DNA of 64,000 bases, taken from Tragulus kanchil. Lineage: Eukaryota > Chordata > Mammalia > Artiodactyla > Tragulidae. Numbering within the stretch: the first letter of the stretch is position 1; each line of letters starts with the position of its first letter. Shown piece after piece: positions 59,733 through 64,000 of the stretch. Made by a program: the position numbers and the translations under genes. The stretch is from NCBI GenBank assembly GCA_022376925.1, contig JAIOJX010000032.1, positions 199,574,939-199,638,938 on the forward strand. The letters are read 5' to 3'. The notes below the pieces were generated by a model. That model was not told where the DNA came from. It searched no databases and saw nothing but the letters and a program-made list of their open reading frames with translations.

Positions 59733-60193
59733 AGCTGTAACAAATTTAAATTTTTTCTGCATTTTAAACAGCAGTCAGAGTTGGCACACTTTAAAAATTT
59801 GTGCTAATCTGATGAATATAAAGTGATAACTCATTGTTACCTAAATTTGAAATTCTTTGATCACAAAGGAGATTGCACATTTTTTCTTAGGTTTAAAGGC
59901 CATCAGAATGCTTTCTTCTGTAAAGTGCTTATTCATATTCATCAACCACTCATCTAGGAGGTTCTTTTCTTTAGTTATCAATTTGCAAAAATTCTATGTA
60001 TAATCTGTCTTTGTGGGAGGCACTGCTAGCCACCTATCCTGAATTATTATTGCCCTACTCCTCATAAAAGAGCTCTAATGTTAAGGTTGAAAAATGCCCA
60101 AATTAAAGAAACAAAACAACAAAAACAAATTACATTAACTAATCCTCCCTCCTCCTCTGGGACAGACACAGTAATGGTGAAAGAAAAGGAAGT

Positions 60194-60201
60194 TGACGTC
60201 A
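60194..60201. promoter_or_regulatory. Consensus CRE octamer, duplicate of 59106-59113
   Basis: Same motif in block U copy 2, about 90 bp before the candidate exon at 60295. Confidence 0.25.
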
Positions 60202-60294
60202 CAGGATGAGACTTTAGGGCAATTTCTTTTGAAAGGTGCAAGCTTAGCTGGTATATACTTTTTGTTTTCACCCCTTCTACTTTTTCCTTCCTAG

Positions 60295-60507
60295 AATCTG
60301 GGTCAAAGACTAAAAGTGCAACAGCCTTTTAGAGAATATGAAGTGACGAACGAGATGATGAAAATCCATGGTCAGAACAGCTGCTTAGCAATCATTGCAT
60401 AGTGTTGCTGTACAAGTTCTGAATGGCTTACCATCTGACTTTGTACTTGAAAAAATTAAGACACTAGAATTACTAAAGCACAGTTATTTGCATTCTCAGT
60501 TATAACT
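60295..60507 (+). other. Candidate coding exon, possibly frameshifted
   Basis: 'tactttttccttcctag' (ends 60294) is a good 3' splice site. The frame starting at 60295 (NLGQRLKVQQPFREYEVTNE at its start) is open for 35 codons to TAG at 60400. A second frame, shifted by one base, is open from 60389 to TAA at 60505 and gives protein-like residues (LNGLPSDFVLEKIKTLELLK inside). One miscalled base between 60385 and 60400 would join them into a single exon of about 70 codons; that is inference. The first part is also at 59207-59292 and the second at 61447-61561, through duplications U and V. No known protein recognised. Confidence 0.28.
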
Positions 60508-61442
60508 GTTTGTAATCCTAATGGACTTATTTCATCACGACTTTTTCCAGATAAATCATTCATATATTTAAAGTGTTAATGGAATCTTTTACTATAAATT
60601 TTGGCTTAAAATTCTTATATATTAACTATTTTCTTTTTCTATTACAGCATCTGGGATCCCTGTTTTGTTTAGAAATGTTCTAAACAATCACTCGCTTGTA
60701 CAGATAGCATACACTTCCTTCCAATATGCTTGGTAGTTTAAAAAAAAAAAATTTAAAGTCTTTAATTCATTAGGAATTTATCTTTTTTATGAAGTGAGAT
60801 AGATACCCATATGGATTTCTTACATATGGATGGTGGGCTGTCCTTCTATCATTTGTCAAATAAACACTTTGGATCAGTTTGTAAGCAATTAAATTCCAAT
60901 GTATGCTGACAACTATTTCTGGTACTCTTCATTCCCGACAATCTACTTGCTCATTTCTATGCCAGAACTACATTTTTTTTAAATACAATTGTTTCATACT
61001 GGAATTATAAAGTATAGTTCTTATATCTTCTTTCTTTAATTTCTTTTTGGCGATTCTCAGATATTAACTCCTTCATATGAACTTAAAGATCACTCTGGGT
61101 CATCAAAAAGTCACCAGCAGGAGATTTTACTTGAAACTGTAGAGGGGGGATTACTGATGTTAAATCATCTCACGAAGACCTTAGCCATTATTTGGGCAGA
61201 TACTGTTTGTTTATTTCTATAGTCTAAAAAAATGCATATGCTTTTTCACATTCTGTTAAATATATCTCTAGATATTTTTGATTTCTGTTATCTTTTGTTA
61301 GTTGTCTGTATCTAGTTGTCCCAGACAAAATAACAAATGTATATACCTTTCTTTTCCTCTTTTCCTTCCATCTTTCCTTTTTTTCCTTTCATTTCTCCTA
61401 TCCTTCCTTTCTTTCAGAGATATTCAACACTGTTAAAAGTAA
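60390..61442. repeat. Duplication V, copy 1
   Basis: Repeated at 61447-62501, offset 1056 bp. The copies differ by substitutions (near 60938/61994 and 61298/62354) and pyrimidine-run length near 61378/62434. Confidence 0.95.
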
Positions 61443-61446
61443 TGCA

Positions 61447-62501
61447 ATCATTGCATAGTGTTGCTGTACAAGTTCTGAATGGCTTACCATCTGACTTTGT
61501 ACTTGAAAAAATTAAGACACTAGAATTACTAAAGCACAGTTATTTGCATTCTCAGTTATAACTGTTTGTAATCCTAATGGACTTATTTCATCACGACTTT
61601 TTCCAGATAAATCATTCATATATTTAAAGTGTTAATGGAATCTTTTACTATAAATTTTGGCTTAAAATTCTTATATATTAACTATTTTCTTTTTCTATTA
61701 CAGCATCTGGGATCCCTGTTTTGTTTAGAAATGTTCTAAACAATCACTCGCTTGTACAGATAGCATACACTTCCTTCCAATATGCTTGGTAGTTTAAAAA
61801 AAAAAAATTTAAAGTCTTTAATTCATTAGGAATTTATCTTTTTTATGAAGTGAGATAGATACCCATATGGATTTCTTACATATGGATGGTGGGCTGTCCT
61901 TCTATCATTTGTCAAATAAACACTTTGGATCAGTTTGTAAGCAATTAAATTCCAATGTATGCTGACAACTATTTCTGGTACTCTTCATTCCCTACAATCT
62001 ACTTGCTCATTTCTATGCCAGAACTACATTTTTTTTAAATACAATTGTTTCATACTGGAATTATAAAGTATAGTTCTTATATCTTCTTTCTTTAATTTCT
62101 TTTTGGCGATTCTCAGATATTAACTCCTTCATATGAACTTAAAGATCACTCTGGGTCATCAAAAAGTCACCAGCAGGAGATTTTACTTGAAACTGTAGAG
62201 GGGGGATTACTGATGTTAAATCATCTCACGAAGACCTTAGCCATTATTTGGGCAGATACTGTTTGTTTATTTCTATAGTCTAAAAAAATGCATATGCTTT
62301 TTCACATTCTGTTAAATATATCTCTAGATATTTTTGATTTCTGTTATCTTTTGCGAGTTGTCTGTATCTAGTTGTCCCAGACAAAATAACAAATGTATAT
62401 ACCTTTCTTTTCCTCTTTTCCTTCCATCTTTCCTTTTTTTTTTCCTTTCATTTCTCCTATCCTTCCTTTCTTTCAGAGATATTCAACACTGTTAAAAGTA
62501 A
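61447..62501. repeat. Duplication V, copy 2
   Basis: Second copy of 60390-61442. It carries a 75 bp pyrimidine tract (62402-62476). Confidence 0.95.
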
Positions 62502-62604
62502 ATGCAATACAACAACAACAAAGATAAATTAGAACAAATGTGAGGTAAAAAAGACCAATTTATCTATTTTTACTAATATTTTGAGGACTACTGTTTTTCT
62601 CTTT

Positions 62605-62720
62605 GTTCTACAAATAAAGGCAACTGAAGCTAAGCATTAGGGGTCTGGCAAGTATCATAAGACTCAAACTCAGGGCTGCATGGCTCCAGAGGTGTTACTT
62701 TCTCCTAGTACGATATTGCT
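62605..62720 (-). mobile_element. MIR fragment
   Basis: Antisense MIR order: 'acaaataaaggcaactgaag', 'ggcaagtatcataagactca', 'catggctccagag'. Single copy. Confidence 0.5.
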
Positions 62721-63831
62721 TCTCTATGGCAATTTTCCGCAAATACTCTGTTTCATGTATACATAGATGTACTGAGAATAATTAACCCAGATGTTAAAGA
62801 TGAGAAGATAATTTAAAATATGCCCCCATGAGTAAAAGAGTTCTTTCCTACTCTCACTGTGTCACATCTAAAGTGTATCCTTTTATTTGTAGGATTGTTG
62901 CAAGATAAAAGATTTTTTCCTGGTTTTGGATGTACTGGGATATTACACTGACCTTTCTTGTTCTCCTGAAAGTTACAGTTGCACCTTGTAGAACCCCACT
63001 AAATTTCACCACAACTGGGTTTATTTTTCCAGTGGTTCAGGAAAAAAAAAAAAAACCTATATAAACAAAAAAACCATTTTCTTTCAACTTAAAACTCAGA
63101 TGTAAGGTCATTTCTCTTGGTTATAATTTTATTTCCATACATTTTCAACAACAGCCAAAAAAGACAGGAGGTACAAAAGCAAAAAACTCTGACACATTTG
63201 CATACAAAAAACCATCATGCCCACTCTTCTGATCAGGCATGGATTTAAAAGCCTTATCTACATTTAAAGGTAAGACAAATTATCACTCTAAGCTTCCTCT
63301 GGGGCTCTGTAGGAATGTATCATTATGCATGATATTGAAATAGTTGCAGAATTGAGTGTCACCAAATATAGGCAGTATCTTTTAGTAACTTTGCTTTTGT
63401 GGAGTGCAAGGAAATGTAAGTGAAAGGGACAGAGTAAAGGGACAAAACTGGTGATTAAATAGTTCATGCCACTAAGGGGACTGTAAGTAGAAAAAATATG
63501 TGAGACTCCTGTAAGTTAATGGTTATTCAAGAAAGTAAGTATGCTTAACCATAAAGCCAAGCAATCTTGCTTAGCAACAAAACCATGCAACAGAAGCATG
63601 AGATACACCCCCAAACAGTGGGGCATAAAACAGTGGTGGCATGAGCCCCACATCCTGCCCAAAGAGTTCAGTAAGCTAAGATGTGCTCTCTGTACCCATA
63701 AACACACACACATATACACACTGATTTATGGACCTAGCTTGACTATGTAGGGAAAAAATAACTCCCCTGCCCATCCTGAAGGATGAACTGATAACGGAAG
63801 CACGACATTTACTAAAGAATGACAAAGAGGG
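62721..63831. other. Single-copy AT-rich spacer, no gene seen
   Basis: No recognised repeat apart from an A-run (63041-63055) and a short (CA)n at 63703-63721. Short open frames here lack splice signals or resemblance to known proteins. Confidence 0.5.
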
Positions 63832-64000
63832 ACCTTCCCTGGTGGTCCAGTGGGTAAAGAGTCTGCCTTGCAGTGCAAGGGGCACCGGTTTGATGCCTGG
63901 CCCGGGAAGATCCCACGTGCTGTGGAGCGACTGGACTGGTGTGTCCAATTATTCCTTGGCCTCTGTGGGCCTCCCATTGCAGCGAGAGAGGCCACTGCAA
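63832..64000 (+). mobile_element. CHR-like SINE, cut by window end
   Basis: Starts 'ccttccctggtggtccagtg', with head and body as in the element at 9819 ('gcagtgcaaggggcaccggt', 'gatcccacgtgctgtggagc'). The 3' end lies outside the window. Confidence 0.85.

Larger units (their letters stand above)
59348..60380. repeat. Duplication U, copy 2
   Basis: Second copy of 58313-59292, with the long (TA)n tract at 59666-59732. Confidence 0.95.

Noticed and set aside
60656..60745. 28-codon frame after the good acceptor 'tttttctattacag'
   Set aside because: No donor and a stop after 28 codons; too short to separate from chance although the acceptor is strong. It is also repeated by block V.
1..62501. 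Real tandem gene or satellite array
   Set aside because: Every pair is made of different sequence, copy number never exceeds two apart from overlaps of neighbouring pairs, and repeat edges cut SINEs at random points. A satellite or gene array would repeat one unit many times.
1..64000. CRISPR array, phage, plasmid or bacterial defence system
   Set aside because: No short regularly spaced repeats with variable spacers, no long coding frames and no bacterial gene organisation. The repeat content is purely mammalian.

Overview
The window is nuclear DNA of a ruminant, most likely a bovid. The evidence is the density of tRNA-Glu-headed SINEs with a Bov-A body (Bov-tA type, about 30 full or partial copies), tRNA-headed CHR-like SINEs, and L1 fragments whose 3' ends look like cattle L1. 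Older mammalian repeats (MIR, MER5-like hAT, a Tigger1-like element) are also present. I find no bacterial, phage, CRISPR or plasmid features and no complete protein-coding gene. The short open frames are almost all SINE/L1 translations or chance frames in AT-rich DNA.

The dominant feature is 22 adjacent direct duplications. Each is present in exactly two nearly identical copies offset by about 1.03-1.19 kb, and each pair is made of different sequence. Second copies start near 1158, 3290, 6678, 8727, 11310, 13874, 16649, 18990, 21685, 25713, 27699, 31156, 32931, 36558, 39374, 44114, 47035, 49114, 54089, 56488, 59348 and 61447. Copies differ mainly by homopolymer or microsatellite length and rare substitutions. 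Many junctions carry 10-55 bp of degraded sequence resembling what lies just downstream or upstream. Target-site duplications around SINEs at 12.7-15.1 kb are split between the two copies, which is expected if one locus was written twice. My reading is that these are false duplications at contig joins. Collapsing them removes about 24 kb and implies a real locus near 40 kb.

Layout (as given): 0-5 kb, two duplicated blocks with SINEs and a MER5-like piece; 5-10 kb, two blocks plus a full CHR-like SINE with clear target-site duplication; 10-20 kb, SINE-dense blocks with nested insertions; 20-29 kb, blocks with MIR pieces, a short hAT-like element and one candidate exon; 29-37 kb, an L1 3' end and a decayed 2.4 kb Tigger1-like transposon broken by a Bov-tA insertion; 37-45 kb, a candidate exon, more SINEs and an L1 with twin-priming inversion; 45-50 kb, antisense L1; 50-55 kb, a unique, less repetitive stretch with an RFX-like palindrome and the best candidate coding exon; 55-64 kb, further blocks, a long (TA)n tract, another candidate exon and a SINE cut by the window end.

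Four stretches (20511-20631, 37677-37778, 52971-53150, 60295-60507) combine a good 3' splice-site-like tract with an open frame on the + strand. They could be exons of an unidentified gene whose introns fill the window, but I do not recognise the peptides and chance is not excluded.
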